Positions 1 to 8,398 of a DNA stretch of 42,757 nucleotides are shown here, in pieces. Positions within the stretch are counted from its first letter, which is position 1. Each line of letters starts with the position of its first letter. Source of the DNA: Cellulomonas hominis (GTDB taxonomy: Bacteria; Actinomycetota; Actinomycetes; Actinomycetales; Cellulomonadaceae); NCBI RefSeq assembly GCF_005239125.1, contig NZ_SZYE01000010.1, positions 1 through 42,757 on the forward strand, written 5' to 3'. The notes under the pieces were generated by a model. That model ran no database searches and was not told where the DNA came from. It saw only the letters and a program-made list of their open reading frames with translations. A program made the translations under genes and the position numbers.

Positions 1-387
1 GCGGGGGCGGGATCGGCCGGGTCGGCCGATCCCGCCCCCGCGCCCGGCGGTCGGACCGCCGCCGTCGCCCGCGCGGGGCGCCTGACCTCCGCCGTCTCGC
101 CGGCCCTCGGCGAGCCGCTCGACGCCGGGCTCGCGCGCCGGTCCGGCGCGAGTCCGCTGGGGGACCCGGCGCTCGTCCCGTGGCTGGACCTCTCCGTGCG
201 CCCCGGCACCTGGGCCGCGGTCCTCGTCACGCTCGACGGCCGCCCGGATGCGGCGGCCGACCCGGCGCCGGCGGCGTCCGTCGAGGTGGCCGCGGTCGCC
301 GACGGGGTCGACGTCCGCGTCACCTGGCCCGACGGGGCCGCCACCCGCACCCCGCTGCCGGCGTCCGTCGTCGCGCCCGGCCCCTGA
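1..387 (+). CDS. 3' end of a probable polysaccharide lyase (heparinase II/III-like C-terminal region)
   Basis: The reading frame is open from the first base and stops with TGA at 385-387; its start lies outside the window. The visible 128 residues are Ala/Pro/Gly-rich and end in alternating hydrophobic/polar strands (WAAVLVTLDG, VEVAAVADGVDVRVTWPDG) like a beta-sandwich domain. No catalytic residues are in view, so the family cannot be proved. The call rests on context: the next genes are a sugar transporter, a GH88 unsaturated glucuronyl hydrolase, KduI and KduD, which together process lyase products. Heparinase II/III-like lyases end in such a beta domain. Another glycosidase or lyase family is possible. 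A gap of 95 bases separates it from the transporter lipoprotein, so it probably belongs to the same operon. Confidence 0.45.
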   Translation, partial: AGAGSAGSADPAPAPGGRTAAVARAGRLTSAVSPALGEPLDAGLARRSGASPLGDPALVPWLDLSVRPGTWAAVLVTLDGRPDAAADPAPAASVEVAAVADGVDVRVTWPDGAATRTPLPASVVAPGP

Positions 388-439
388 GACCGCACCACGC
401 CCGTCACGAACCGGCCGGCCGCCCGGGCCGCCCGGACCC

Positions 440-462
440 TCCCGGACCCAGCGCTGGGCCCG
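440..462 (+). other. small hairpin in the leader of the transporter lipoprotein gene
   Basis: A perfect 12-base palindrome CCCAGCGCTGGG lies at 447-458, flanked by further C-rich and G-rich bases, 25 bases before the start at 483. It may process or stabilise the transcript. It has no T-run and is not a convincing terminator. Confidence 0.3.
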
Positions 463-482
463 GATCCCTCGAAGGAGCAACG

Positions 483-1796
483 ATGAAGCGCTCGAAGATG
501 ACCGCTGCCGGTGTCGCCGCCGTCGCGGCGCTCGCCCTGACCGCCTGCGGCGGTGGCGGCGAGGAGGCCGGCGGCGACCAGACCGCGGACGGCCCGATCA
601 CCCTGTCGATCTCGGGCTGGGCCCTGAACACCACCCCGGAGTTCCAGGCGCTCGCCGACGCGTACCACGAGGAGAACCCGGACGTCACGGTGGAGGTCAC
701 CGAGTACCGCGACGGCAACGACTACGACACCCAGATCATCTCGGACCTGGCCGCCGGGACCGCGCCGGACCTGTACGTCCTGAAGAACCTCAACCGGCTG
801 TGGACCTTCCAGTCCGGCGGGCAGCTCCTCGACGTGTCCGACGTCGCCGACGGCCTGGACGCCGACGTCAACGGCGTCGACTCCTACGAGATCGACGGCA
901 AGACCTGGGCGATCCCGTACCGCCAGGACTCCTGGCTGCTCTACTACAACCAGGACCTGTTCGACGCCGCGGGCGTCGAGTACCCCGACGGCTCCTGGAC
1001 CTGGGACGACTACGCGGACGCCGCGGAGCAGCTGAGCGCGGGCCTGTCCGAGCAGGGTGCCAAGGGGACCTACCAGCACTCCTGGCAGTCGCTGGTCCAG
1101 GGCTTCGCGCTCGCGCAGACGCCCGACGCCGACCTGCTCAGCGGCGACTACTCCTACCTGGAGCCGTACTACGACCGGGCCGTGGAGCTGCAGGACGCCG
1201 GCGCGCAGCAGACCTACGGCACGGTCACGACCAGCTCGTTGACCTACCAGGCCGAGTTCGGCACCCAGAAGGCGGCCATGATGCCGATGGGTTCCTGGTA
1301 CATCGCCACCCTGCTCGCGCAGCAGGAGAACGGCGAGGCGGAGGACTTCGCCTGGGGCATGGCGCCCGCGCCGCAGTTCGACGACAGCACCACCGGGACG
1401 GACGGCACGCCGGTGACCTTCGGCGACCCGACCGCCTTCGGCATCAACCCGGCGATCGACGACGCCAAGCTCGACGCGGCGAAGGACTTCCTCGCGTGGG
1501 CGGCGGGCGAGGGCGGCGCGACCGTCCTCAGCGACCTGGGCGTGACCCCGGCGCTGAGCAACGACACCGTGACCGACACGTTCTTCGGCCTGGACGGCAT
1601 GCCCGTCGATGACCTGTCGAAGTTCGCGTTCTCGACGCACGACACCCGGCCGGAGAACCCGGTCGCCGCGGAGACCGCCTCGATCCAGGCGATCCTGAAC
1701 GACGCCCACTCGGCGATCATGTCCGGCTCGTCCCCGGTGGCCGACGGCATCGCCGAGGCCGAGGGACGGGTCTCCTCCGAGGTCGGGATCGGCTGA
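483..1796 (+). CDS. sugar ABC transporter substrate-binding lipoprotein
   Basis: A 437-residue extracellular solute-binding protein of the family-1 (MalE/UgpB-like) type. The N-terminus is a lipoprotein signal: basic MKRSK, a hydrophobic stretch, then lipobox L19-T20-A21-C22 followed by a Gly/Glu linker. The body shows typical features of the fold, such as AGTAPDLYVL near residue 90 and a conserved YRQDSWLLYYNQDLFDAAG segment around residue 140. The start at 483 is chosen over upstream in-frame GTG codons because GAAGGAG sits about 6 bases before it and the signal peptide begins there. It precedes two permeases. Likely ligands are oligosaccharides ending in unsaturated uronic acid, inferred from GH88, KduI and KduD downstream. 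No ATPase is encoded nearby, so a shared MsiK-like ATPase probably energises it. Confidence 0.93.
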   Translation: MKRSKMTAAGVAAVAALALTACGGGGEEAGGDQTADGPITLSISGWALNTTPEFQALADAYHEENPDVTVEVTEYRDGNDYDTQIISDLAAGTAPDLYVLKNLNRLWTFQSGGQLLDVSDVADGLDADVNGVDSYEIDGKTWAIPYRQDSWLLYYNQDLFDAAGVEYPDGSWTWDDYADAAEQLSAGLSEQGAKGTYQHSWQSLVQGFALAQTPDADLLSGDYSYLEPYYDRAVELQDAGAQQTYGTVTTSSLTYQAEFGTQKAAMMPMGSWYIATLLAQQENGEAEDFAWGMAPAPQFDDSTTGTDGTPVTFGDPTAFGINPAIDDAKLDAAKDFLAWAAGEGGATVLSDLGVTPALSNDTVTDTFFGLDGMPVDDLSKFAFSTHDTRPENPVAAETASIQAILNDAHSAIMSGSSPVADGIAEAEGRVSSEVGIG

Positions 1797-1810
1797 CCTC
1801 CGACCGACGT

Positions 1811-1844
1811 CCCGGCCGGCGCGCACGACAGCGCGCCGGCCGGG
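1811..1844 (+). terminator. strong intercistronic hairpin behind the binding-protein gene
   Basis: A perfect 14-bp inverted repeat (arms 1811-1824 and 1831-1844, CCCGGCCGGCGCGC and its complement) with a 6-base loop starts 14 bases after the lipoprotein stop. No T-run follows. The position between binding protein and permeases fits a 3' stabiliser or partial terminator that keeps lipoprotein mRNA more abundant than permease mRNA. Confidence 0.75.
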
Positions 1845-1881
1845 CACCAGGCCGGACCGCACCCGAGAGAAGACGACACCC

Positions 1882-2802
1882 ATGGCACCTCAGACCCTCG
1901 CCCCGGACGCGACGGCGCGCCGCCGCCGGGGCCGGCTCCGCCGCCGGAACGCGCTCGTCGGCTGGAGCTTCATCCTCCCGAACTTCGTCGGGTTCGCCGT
2001 CCTGACGCTCGTGCCCGTGATCGCGCTGTTCTACCTGGCGTTCACGAGCTGGAACGCGTTCGGCACGGCACCGTGGGTCGGGCTGGCGAACTTCACGCGG
2101 CTGGTCGACGACCGGTCGTTCCACACGGCGCTGTTCAACACCGTCTACTACACGGTGTTCCACATCCCGCTGACCCTCGCTGCCTCGCTGGGGCTGGCGC
2201 TGCTGCTCAACCGCAAGCTGCGCGGCGTCGCGTTCTTCCGCACGGCGGCGTTCTTCCCGTACATCACCTCGATCGTCGCGATCGCGGTCGTGTGGAACAT
2301 GCTGTTCAGCCCCGAGTTCGGGCCGATCAACCAGTTCCTGTCGTTCCTCGGGGTCGACGACCCGCCGGGGTGGACCACCTCGGCCGACTGGTCGATGCCG
2401 GCGGTCATCATCGTCGCCACCTGGCGCGAGATGGGCTACTACATGCTGCTGTTCCTCGCGGGGCTGCAGACCATCCCGCCGGAGCTGTACGAGGCGGCGC
2501 GGATGGACGGTGCGGGCCCCTGGCAGCGGTTCCGGAACGTCACGATGCCCTCGCTGCGGCCGACCACGTTCCTGGTGATGGTCCTGCTCACCATCGGGTC
2601 GTTCAAGATCTTCGACCTGATCCTCGTGATGACGAACGGCGGCCCCGGGCAGTCGACCCTCGTGCTGTCGCAGTTCATCTACCAGAAGGGCTTCGTCGAG
2701 AACCAGTTCGGCTACGCGTCGGCCAGCTCGATCGTCCTCTTCGGGATCTGCATCGCGATCACGGTGGTGCAGTTCGTCGTCAACAAGCGGAGGGACCGCT
2801 GA
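1882..2802 (+). CDS. sugar ABC transporter permease (MalF-like)
   Basis: A 306-residue inner-membrane permease with six predicted membrane segments, the first at about residues 30-55 (SFILPNFVGFAVLTLVPVIALFYL). The EAA loop that docks the ATPase is seen near residue 205 as ELYEAARMDGAGPWQRF, followed by the usual TMPSLRPT. Length is normal for the MalF/UgpA-type short permeases of actinobacteria. Start ATG 1882 follows a GAGAGAAG purine stretch. Its stop overlaps the next start (TGATG), so the two permeases are translationally coupled. It forms the channel with the next gene product for the ligand bound by the preceding lipoprotein. Confidence 0.93.
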   Translation: MAPQTLAPDATARRRRGRLRRRNALVGWSFILPNFVGFAVLTLVPVIALFYLAFTSWNAFGTAPWVGLANFTRLVDDRSFHTALFNTVYYTVFHIPLTLAASLGLALLLNRKLRGVAFFRTAAFFPYITSIVAIAVVWNMLFSPEFGPINQFLSFLGVDDPPGWTTSADWSMPAVIIVATWREMGYYMLLFLAGLQTIPPELYEAARMDGAGPWQRFRNVTMPSLRPTTFLVMVLLTIGSFKIFDLILVMTNGGPGQSTLVLSQFIYQKGFVENQFGYASASSIVLFGICIAITVVQFVVNKRRDR

Positions 2803-3701
2803 TGGCCACCTCGACCCTGCGCCCGGCTCCGCTGCCCGGCCTGGCCGGCGCGCCGATCCGCCCGCCGGCGCGACGCCGCCCCGTGTCCGTGCTGGGCAAG
2901 GTGCTCGGGTACCTCGTCCTGATCGCCGCCTCGGCGGCCGTGCTGCTGCCGTTCTACTGGATGGTGATGTCGTCCCTGAAGACGAACAACACCGTCTTCA
3001 CGGCGCCGATCCAGTGGGTGCCCGAGGTCTTCCAGTGGCACAACTACGTCGACATCTTCACGCGGTCGGACATGACGACCTGGCTGAAGAACACGCTGAT
3101 CCTGTCGGTCGTCGTCACGTTCCTGCAGGTGCTGACCGGCTCCTTCGCCGCCTACGGGTTCGCCAAGACCCGGTTCCCCGGGCGCGACGCGCTGTTCCTC
3201 ACGTACATCGGCACCATCGCCGTGCCGTGGCAGGCATACATGATCCCGCAGTTCATCCTGTTCTCGAAGCTCAACCTCGCGAACAGCCTGTGGTCGATCA
3301 TCGCCCTGCAGGCGTTCGGCGCCTTCGGCGTGTTCCTCATGAAGCAGTTCTACGAGACGGTCCCCGAGGAGCTCTCCGAGGCCGCGCGCCTCGACGGGCT
3401 GTCGGAGTACGGCATCTGGCGCCGGATCATGCTGCCGCTGTCGGTCCCCGCGCTCGCGTCGCTCACCCTGCTCACGTTCGTGAACACGTGGAACGACTAC
3501 CTCGGGCCGCTCGTGTACCTGCGGGACAAGGACCTGTGGACCATCCAGCTGGGCCTGCGGACGTTCATCTCGCAGTACAACGCCGAGTACGCGCTGATCA
3601 TGACCGGCTCCGTGCTGTCCGTCCTGCCCATCGCGATCATCTTCCTGCTGGGCCAGCGGTACTTCGTCGAGGGCATCGCGACGTCCGGGATGAAGGGGTG
3701 A
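2802..3701 (+). CDS. sugar ABC transporter permease (MalG-like)
   Basis: A 299-residue permease, partner of the preceding one. It has a short Pro/Arg-rich cytoplasmic N-terminus, six predicted membrane segments and the EAA loop ELSEAARLDGLSEYGIWRRI near residue 190. The C-terminal RYFVEGIATSGMKG is the standard MalG-family ending. Start ATG 2802 shares one base with the stop of the preceding gene, which argues for a 1:1 ratio by coupling. No ATP-binding subunit follows; the next gene is a DUF624 protein instead, a common arrangement in CUT1 sugar operons that rely on a common ATPase. Confidence 0.93.
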   Translation: MATSTLRPAPLPGLAGAPIRPPARRRPVSVLGKVLGYLVLIAASAAVLLPFYWMVMSSLKTNNTVFTAPIQWVPEVFQWHNYVDIFTRSDMTTWLKNTLILSVVVTFLQVLTGSFAAYGFAKTRFPGRDALFLTYIGTIAVPWQAYMIPQFILFSKLNLANSLWSIIALQAFGAFGVFLMKQFYETVPEELSEAARLDGLSEYGIWRRIMLPLSVPALASLTLLTFVNTWNDYLGPLVYLRDKDLWTIQLGLRTFISQYNAEYALIMTGSVLSVLPIAIIFLLGQRYFVEGIATSGMKG

Positions 3702-4426
3702 CGGGCGTGCACCGCTGGATCTCCCACGACACCCTCTTCACCGTCCTGGACACGGTGTTCCGGGCACTGGTCACCAACGTGCTGCTGGTCGCGGGCAACC
3801 TGCCGTTCACGGTGGTGCTGGTGGCCACCGACCTCGGACGGACCTGGCCGCTGCTGGTGGCCCTGGCCCCGCTGTCGTTCCCGACGCTGGTCGGGGTGTG
3901 CGCGGTGTTCGCCGACCGGCACTCCGACGTGCTCCGGACGTTCGGCCGGGCCTGGCGCGCGTCGCTCGGGCGGTCGCTCGGCCTGGGCGCGCTGTTCACC
4001 GCCCTGCTCACGGTGCTGGTGGTCGACGTGCGGGCGCTGTTCGGCAGCACGGCCGGGGCGGTCGCGATCCCGGTGCTCGCGGTCGCCGCGCTGCTCGTCG
4101 CGGCGGCCTGCCCGCACGCGGTGGCCGCGCTGGGGCAGGCCCCGGACGCGCGGCTGCGCGACCTGCTGTTCTGGTCCGCCTACCTCGCGCTGCGCCGGTG
4201 GTACCTGACGGCGGCCTCCCTGCTGGTCCTGGGGCTGCTGGCGGCCTTCGTGCTCAGCCGGCCCGCCCTCGGGCTCGGCCTGGCCGCCTCGCCGCTGCTC
4301 TACGCGGTCTGGGCGAACTGCCGGCACGCCCTGCGCCCGGCGTTCGCCGAGCCCGCGGCCGACGCCCCGGTGGCCGGCGCGCCCGCCGCCGGTGCGTCCG
4401 CGCCCGGCACCCCCGCGGCCGCCTGA
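3698..4426 (+). CDS. DUF624 (YesL-like) membrane protein
   Basis: A 242-residue membrane protein with five or six hydrophobic segments: LVTNVLLVAGNLPFTVVLVATDL near residue 25, LVALAPLSFPTLVGVCAVFA near 55, then further pairs. The N-terminal pattern matches the DUF624/YesL family, which recurs in operons for CUT1 sugar transporters such as the Bacillus rhamnogalacturonan locus. Its biochemical role is not established; it may assist transporter assembly or regulation. GTG 3698 overlaps the preceding stop as GTGA; GTG 3707 is an alternative with a better spaced AAGGGG. The C-terminus is an Ala/Pro tail of low complexity. Hydrophobicity and operon position make the family call good, the function unknown. 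Confidence 0.8.
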   Translation: MTGVHRWISHDTLFTVLDTVFRALVTNVLLVAGNLPFTVVLVATDLGRTWPLLVALAPLSFPTLVGVCAVFADRHSDVLRTFGRAWRASLGRSLGLGALFTALLTVLVVDVRALFGSTAGAVAIPVLAVAALLVAAACPHAVAALGQAPDARLRDLLFWSAYLALRRWYLTAASLLVLGLLAAFVLSRPALGLGLAASPLLYAVWANCRHALRPAFAEPAADAPVAGAPAAGASAPGTPAAA

Positions 4427-4485
4427 ACCCGGCCCACCCCGACCCGCGCGTCCTGCACGCGCCCCGCCTCCCTGGAGTGACACCC

Positions 4486-5715
4486 ATGACGACGACCGAC
4501 GCCCCGGCGTCCTCGACGCGCGACGCCGTCGCCGCCGCCCTGCGCACCGTCGACGCGAACCTCGCCTCGTGGGGCGAGGCGTACCCGGACGACACCACCA
4601 CCGCGGGCCGCTACCCGCTGCGCCCCGCGACCGCCGACCTGCCCGAGGGTGCGAACCGCGGCTGGACCACCAGCTTCTGGCCCGGCCAGCTCTGGCTCGC
4701 CCACGAGCTGACCGGCGCCCCGCGCTACCTCGAGGCCGCCCTCGGCCACGTCGCCTCGTTCGCGGACCGCATCGCGCGCGCCGTCGACGTCGACACCCAC
4801 GACCTCGGCTTCCTGTACACGCTGTCCTGCGTCACCGCGTGGCGTCGCACGGGGGACGACGCGGCGCGCACGGCGGCGCTCGCGGCCGCGGACGCCCTCA
4901 TGCACCGGTTCCTCGAACCCGCCGGCATCGTGCAGGCGTGGGGCGACCTGACGGACCCCGCGCAGCGCGGCCGGACGATCATCGACAGCCTGATGAACAT
5001 GCCGCTGCTGCGGTGGGCCACGGCCGAGACGGGCGATCCCCGGTACGCCGAGGCCGCCGACCGGCACACCGTGCAGCTGCGCGACCACATCGTCCGCGAC
5101 GACGACACCACGTTCCACACCTTCTACTGGGACCCGGTGACGGGCGAGCCGCTGCGCGGCGCCACCGAGCAGGGGCTGGCCGACGACTCGTGCTGGGCCC
5201 GCGGACAGGCGTGGGGGATCTTCGGGTTCGCGCTCGCGCACCGGGAGACCGGGGACGCCACGCTCCTCGCGGCGGCCCGGCGGTGCGCCGACTACTTCCT
5301 CGCCCACCTGCCCGCCGACCACGTCGTGTACTGGGACCTCGCGCTCACCGACGGCTCCGGCGCGGAGCGGGACTCGTCCTCCGCGGCGATCGCCGCGTGC
5401 GGCCTGGACGAGCTCGCCCGGCTGCTGCCCGAGGGCGACGTCGACGGCGAGCGGTACCGCACCGCGGCCGCGGCGATGCTCGACTCCCTCGCCGCGTCGT
5501 ACGCCTCGGCACCGGGGACGGCGTCGGGCCCGCTGCTGCTGCACGGCGTCTACGACATGCCCAAGCGGGTGGGCGTCGACGAGGGCACCCTCTGGGGCGA
5601 CTACTACTACCTCGAGGCGCTGACCCGGCGGCTGGTCCCCGGCTGGCGCTCGCCGTGGTCCGTGCGCGGTGCCGCGGCGGGCCCGGCGGCGGCCGTCCCG
5701 GCCGAGCGGGCCTGA
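4486..5715 (+). CDS. GH88 unsaturated glucuronyl hydrolase
   Basis: A 409-residue cytoplasmic enzyme (no signal peptide) that removes the unsaturated uronic acid from the non-reducing end of oligosaccharides made by polysaccharide lyases, by hydration of the double bond. Two GH88 motifs are clear: DTHDLGF with Asp106 and IIDSLMNMPLL with Asp167. Their spacing of 61 residues equals that of catalytic Asp88 and Asp149 in the Bacillus sp. GL1 enzyme. DDSCWARGQAWGIFGF and WGDYYYLEAL are further conserved segments of the alpha6/alpha6 barrel. ATG 4486 follows TGGAGTG. The released sugar opens spontaneously to 5-keto-4-deoxyuronate, the substrate of KduI encoded two genes downstream. GH105 is less likely because both Asp motifs are of GH88 type. 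Confidence 0.92.
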   Translation: MTTTDAPASSTRDAVAAALRTVDANLASWGEAYPDDTTTAGRYPLRPATADLPEGANRGWTTSFWPGQLWLAHELTGAPRYLEAALGHVASFADRIARAVDVDTHDLGFLYTLSCVTAWRRTGDDAARTAALAAADALMHRFLEPAGIVQAWGDLTDPAQRGRTIIDSLMNMPLLRWATAETGDPRYAEAADRHTVQLRDHIVRDDDTTFHTFYWDPVTGEPLRGATEQGLADDSCWARGQAWGIFGFALAHRETGDATLLAAARRCADYFLAHLPADHVVYWDLALTDGSGAERDSSSAAIAACGLDELARLLPEGDVDGERYRTAAAAMLDSLAASYASAPGTASGPLLLHGVYDMPKRVGVDEGTLWGDYYYLEALTRRLVPGWRSPWSVRGAAAGPAAAVPAERA

Positions 5716-5725
5716 GGGGGTCGCC

Positions 5726-6601
5726 GTGCGCCTCGTGACGTTCACCGACGCCGCCGGGCCGCGGGTCGGGTTGCTGCTGGGCCACGACGTCCTGGACGTC
5801 GCGGCGGCCGTGCCGTCGGCGCCGCGCGGGCTGGTCGACCTGCTGGCCGCGCCGTCGGAGGTCCACGCCGCGGTGCGCGCCGCGGCCGCGGGACCGGACC
5901 CCGAGGCGGTGCTGCCGCGCGCATCGGTGCGGCTCCTGGCCCCGGTCCCGCGGCCGGGGACGATCCTGTGCGTCGGCTACAACTACCGCGGCCACACCGC
6001 GCAGGACGACCCGGAGTTCCCGGACGTCTTCACCAAGCCGGCGTCGGCGGTCGTCGGTCCCGAGGACGCCGTCGTGCTGCCGCGCGCCAGCACCGAGGTG
6101 GACTACGAGGCCGAGCTGGCCGTCGTGATCGGCCGCACCGCCCACGACGTCGCGCCCGCCGACGCCCTCGACCACGTCGGCGGGTACACGGTGCTGAACG
6201 ACGTCAGCGCCCGGGACTGGCAGCGCCGCACCAGCCAGTGGGTCCTGGGCAAGGCGTTCGACACGTTCGCCCCGCTCGGCCCCGCCGTCGTCACGCCGGA
6301 CGAGGTCCCGGACCCCCAGGACCTCGTGGTCTCCGCCCACGTGAACGGCGAGCCGACCCTGTCCGGCTCCACGCGGGACCAGGTGTTCGGCGTCGCCCAC
6401 CTCGTGTCCTACCTGAGCCAGGTCGTCACCCTGCAGCCGGGCGACGTGATCGCCACCGGCACCCCGCAGAAGCACCAGCACGTCCTCGACCGCGGCCCGC
6501 GCTGGCTGCGGGACGGCGACGTCGTCGAGATCACCGTCGGCGGCATCGGCACCCTGCGCAGCCGCGTCGCCGACCCCCGCACCCCTGCTGTCCAGCACTG
6601 A
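5726..6601 (+). CDS. fumarylacetoacetate hydrolase family protein
   Basis: A 291-residue member of the FAH superfamily, metal-dependent enzymes that cleave or decarboxylate 2-keto acids and acylpyruvates. The core begins at LCVGYNYRGH (81-90); metal ligands are seen as Glu128 and Glu130 in VDYEAELAVVIG and Asp159 in LNDVSARDWQ, and the signature GDVIATGTP lies near residue 237. Start GTG 5726 has GAGGGGG 5 bases before it and lies 10 bases after the GH88 stop. Within a GH88-KduI-KduD operon the substrate is probably a keto-deoxy sugar acid, for example a diketo-deoxy acid as in the non-phosphorylating rhamnonate/fuconate routes. That assignment is inference; a general detoxifying hydrolase is possible. 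Confidence 0.85.
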   Translation: MRLVTFTDAAGPRVGLLLGHDVLDVAAAVPSAPRGLVDLLAAPSEVHAAVRAAAAGPDPEAVLPRASVRLLAPVPRPGTILCVGYNYRGHTAQDDPEFPDVFTKPASAVVGPEDAVVLPRASTEVDYEAELAVVIGRTAHDVAPADALDHVGGYTVLNDVSARDWQRRTSQWVLGKAFDTFAPLGPAVVTPDEVPDPQDLVVSAHVNGEPTLSGSTRDQVFGVAHLVSYLSQVVTLQPGDVIATGTPQKHQHVLDRGPRWLRDGDVVEITVGGIGTLRSRVADPRTPAVQH

Positions 6602-6612
6602 AGGAGAGACCC

Positions 6613-7431
6613 GTGTCCGTCACCCGCCTGTGGAGCACCCACCCCGCCGACGTCGGCGCACTGAGCGGCGAGCAGCTGCGCGACCGCTTCGTCCTGTCCG
6701 GCCTGTTCACCTCCGGGACCGTGTCCTGGGGCTACGCGCACGACGACCGGCTGCTGGTCGGCGGCCTCGCGGTCGACGGCCAGGCCGTCGCCCTCGACGC
6801 GCCGGCGGAGCTGGCCGCCGCGTACCTGCTGGAGCGGCGCGAGCTCGGGGTCGTCGGCCTGTCCGGTGCGGTCACCGTGACCGCCGACGGCGACCGCTGG
6901 GAGGTCGGCCCCCAGGACGTGCTCTACCTGCCGATGGGGACGCGCGACATCGTGCTGGACGGCACCGGCACCGTGTACCTGGTGTCCGCCCCCGCGCACC
7001 GCCGCACCGCGGCCGCGCTCGCGTCCCGCGACGGCGTCGAGGCACTGGTCCTGGGCTCCGCCGAGCAGTCGAACCACCGCACCATCCGCAAGTACGTCCA
7101 CGCGGACGGGATCGAGTCCAACCAGCTGGTGCTCGGGATCACGACCCTCGAGGCCGGCTCGGTGTGGAACACCATGCCCCCGCACGTGCACCACCGGCGC
7201 ACCGAGATCTACCTGTACGACGGGCTCGGCCCGGGCGTCGCCGTGCACCTGATGGGCGAGCCCGGGGCGTCCCGGCAGCTGCTGCTGCACGACCGGGACG
7301 TGGTGGTCTCGCCGCCGTGGTCGATCCACTGCGCCTCGGCGACCGGCGCCTACTCGTTCGTGTGGGCCATGGCGGGCGAGAACACCGACTACACGGACGT
7401 CGTCGCCGTGGACCCGGCGGAGCTCCGGTGA
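6613..7431 (+). CDS. kduI: 5-dehydro-4-deoxy-D-glucuronate isomerase
   Basis: A 272-residue cupin isomerase converting 5-keto-4-deoxyuronate to 3-deoxy-D-glycero-2,5-hexodiulosonate. The zinc ligands are visible as His191, His193 and Glu198 in [10 protein letters not shown] and His239 in [11 protein letters not shown], with the spacing known from E. coli KduI (His196, His198, Glu203, His245). [24 protein letters not shown] is another conserved family segment. Start GTG 6613 has AAGGAG six bases upstream. The stop overlaps the kduD start (GTGA), so both steps are made together. Length is normal for the family. Confidence 0.95.
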   Translation: MSVTRLWSTHPADVGALSGEQLRDRFVLSGLFTSGTVSWGYAHDDRLLVGGLAVDGQAVALDAPAELAAAYLLERRELGVVGLSGAVTVTADGDRWEVGPQDVLYLPMGTRDIVLDGTGTVYLVSAPAHRRTAAALASRDGVEALVLGSAEQSNHRTIRKYVHADGIESNQLVLGITTLEAGSVWNTMPPHVHHRRTEIYLYDGLGPGVAVHLMGEPGASRQLLLHDRDVVVSPPWSIHCASATGAYSFVWAMAGENTDYTDVVAVDPAELR

Positions 7432-8204
7432 CCGGCACGGTGCTCGACCGGTTCCGGCTGGACGGCCGCGTCGCGCTGGTGACCGGCGGCGGGCGCGGGC
7501 TGGGGCTCGGGATCGCCACCGCGCTCGCCGAGGCGGGCGCCGACGTGGTGGTCGTGGGGCAGGGCGAGTCCCCGGACGCCGTGGCCGCGATCGAGGCCAC
7601 CGGGCGGCGGGCGTGGGACGTCCCGACCGACCTGCTGGCCGCGACGCCCGAGGACCTCGCGGCGCTCGTCGCACGCGTCGTCGGCCTGGCCGGCCGGGTC
7701 GACATCCTGGTCAACAACGCCGGGATCATCCGCCGGCAGCCCGCGCTCGAGTTCTCCGCGGAGAACTGGGACGACGTCATCGACCTGAACCTGTCGACCG
7801 TGTTCTACCTGTCGCAGGCCGTCGCGCGGGTCCTGGTCGAGCAGGGCGGGGGCGGGAAGATCCTCAACATCGCCTCGATGCTGTCGTTCCAGGGCGGCAA
7901 GATCGTGCCGTCCTACACCGCGTCCAAGAGCGCCGTCGCCGGTCTGACCAAGGCGCTGGCCAGCGAGTGGTCCGGGCTCGGGATCAACGTCAACGCGATC
8001 GCCCCCGGGTACTTCGCCACCGACAACACCGCGCAGCTGCGCGCCGACGGGGACCGGTCCGCCGAGATCCTCGGGCGCATCCCCGCCGGCCGGTGGGGGA
8101 CTCCCGAGGACCTGCAGGGGGCCGCGGTCTTCCTGGCCTCCGACGCCGCGGCGTACGTGCACGGGTCCGTCCTCGCCGTCGACGGGGGGTGGCTGACCCG
8201 CTGA
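7428..8204 (+). CDS. kduD: 2-dehydro-3-deoxy-D-gluconate 5-dehydrogenase
   Basis: A 258-residue short-chain dehydrogenase/reductase. The nucleotide-binding motif [10 protein letters not shown] is at 19-28, NNAG at 96-99, and the catalytic set is Ser150, Tyr163 and Lys167 (YTASK). In KduD the enzyme reduces 3-deoxy-D-glycero-2,5-hexodiulosonate to 2-keto-3-deoxygluconate with NAD(P)H. Segments [14 protein letters not shown] and [21 protein letters not shown] are typical of KduD rather than of generic reductases, and coupling to kduI (GTG overlapping its stop) supports the role. It is the last gene before a hairpin. No KDG kinase or KDPG aldolase gene is in this window. Confidence 0.93.
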   Translation: MTGTVLDRFRLDGRVALVTGGGRGLGLGIATALAEAGADVVVVGQGESPDAVAAIEATGRRAWDVPTDLLAATPEDLAALVARVVGLAGRVDILVNNAGIIRRQPALEFSAENWDDVIDLNLSTVFYLSQAVARVLVEQGGGGKILNIASMLSFQGGKIVPSYTASKSAVAGLTKALASEWSGLGINVNAIAPGYFATDNTAQLRADGDRSAEILGRIPAGRWGTPEDLQGAAVFLASDAAAYVHGSVLAVDGGWLTR

Positions 8205-8211
8205 CCCCGCC

Positions 8212-8253
8212 CCTCAGGCGGCGCCGCGCAACGGGGCCCGGCGCCGCCAGGGG
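8212..8253 (+). terminator. hairpin terminator after kduD
   Basis: A perfect 9-bp inverted repeat (GGCGGCGCC 8217-8225 and GGCGCCGCC 8240-8248) extends outward by several weaker pairs to 8212/8253. It starts 8 bases after the kduD stop and closes the uronate operon. No T-run is present, as is usual in very GC-rich genomes. Confidence 0.65.
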
Positions 8254-8398
8254 AGCAACCGCGCGAGCTGCGCCGTGCCCCGGCGCCGGGAGGTCGCGGC
8301 GGTGCGGTCGTCCGACACCTTCATCCGCCCGTGTGCCTCACATCGCGCGCGGCCGGTCGATCGGACGGGCGTCATCCCCCTTGTGCCGGAGGAACCCC

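Noticed and set aside
180-482. N-terminal extension of the first transporter lipoprotein from an upstream GTG
   Set aside because: The Arg/Pro-rich extension is out-of-frame reading of the preceding gene; a ribosome-binding site and signal peptide fix the start at 483.
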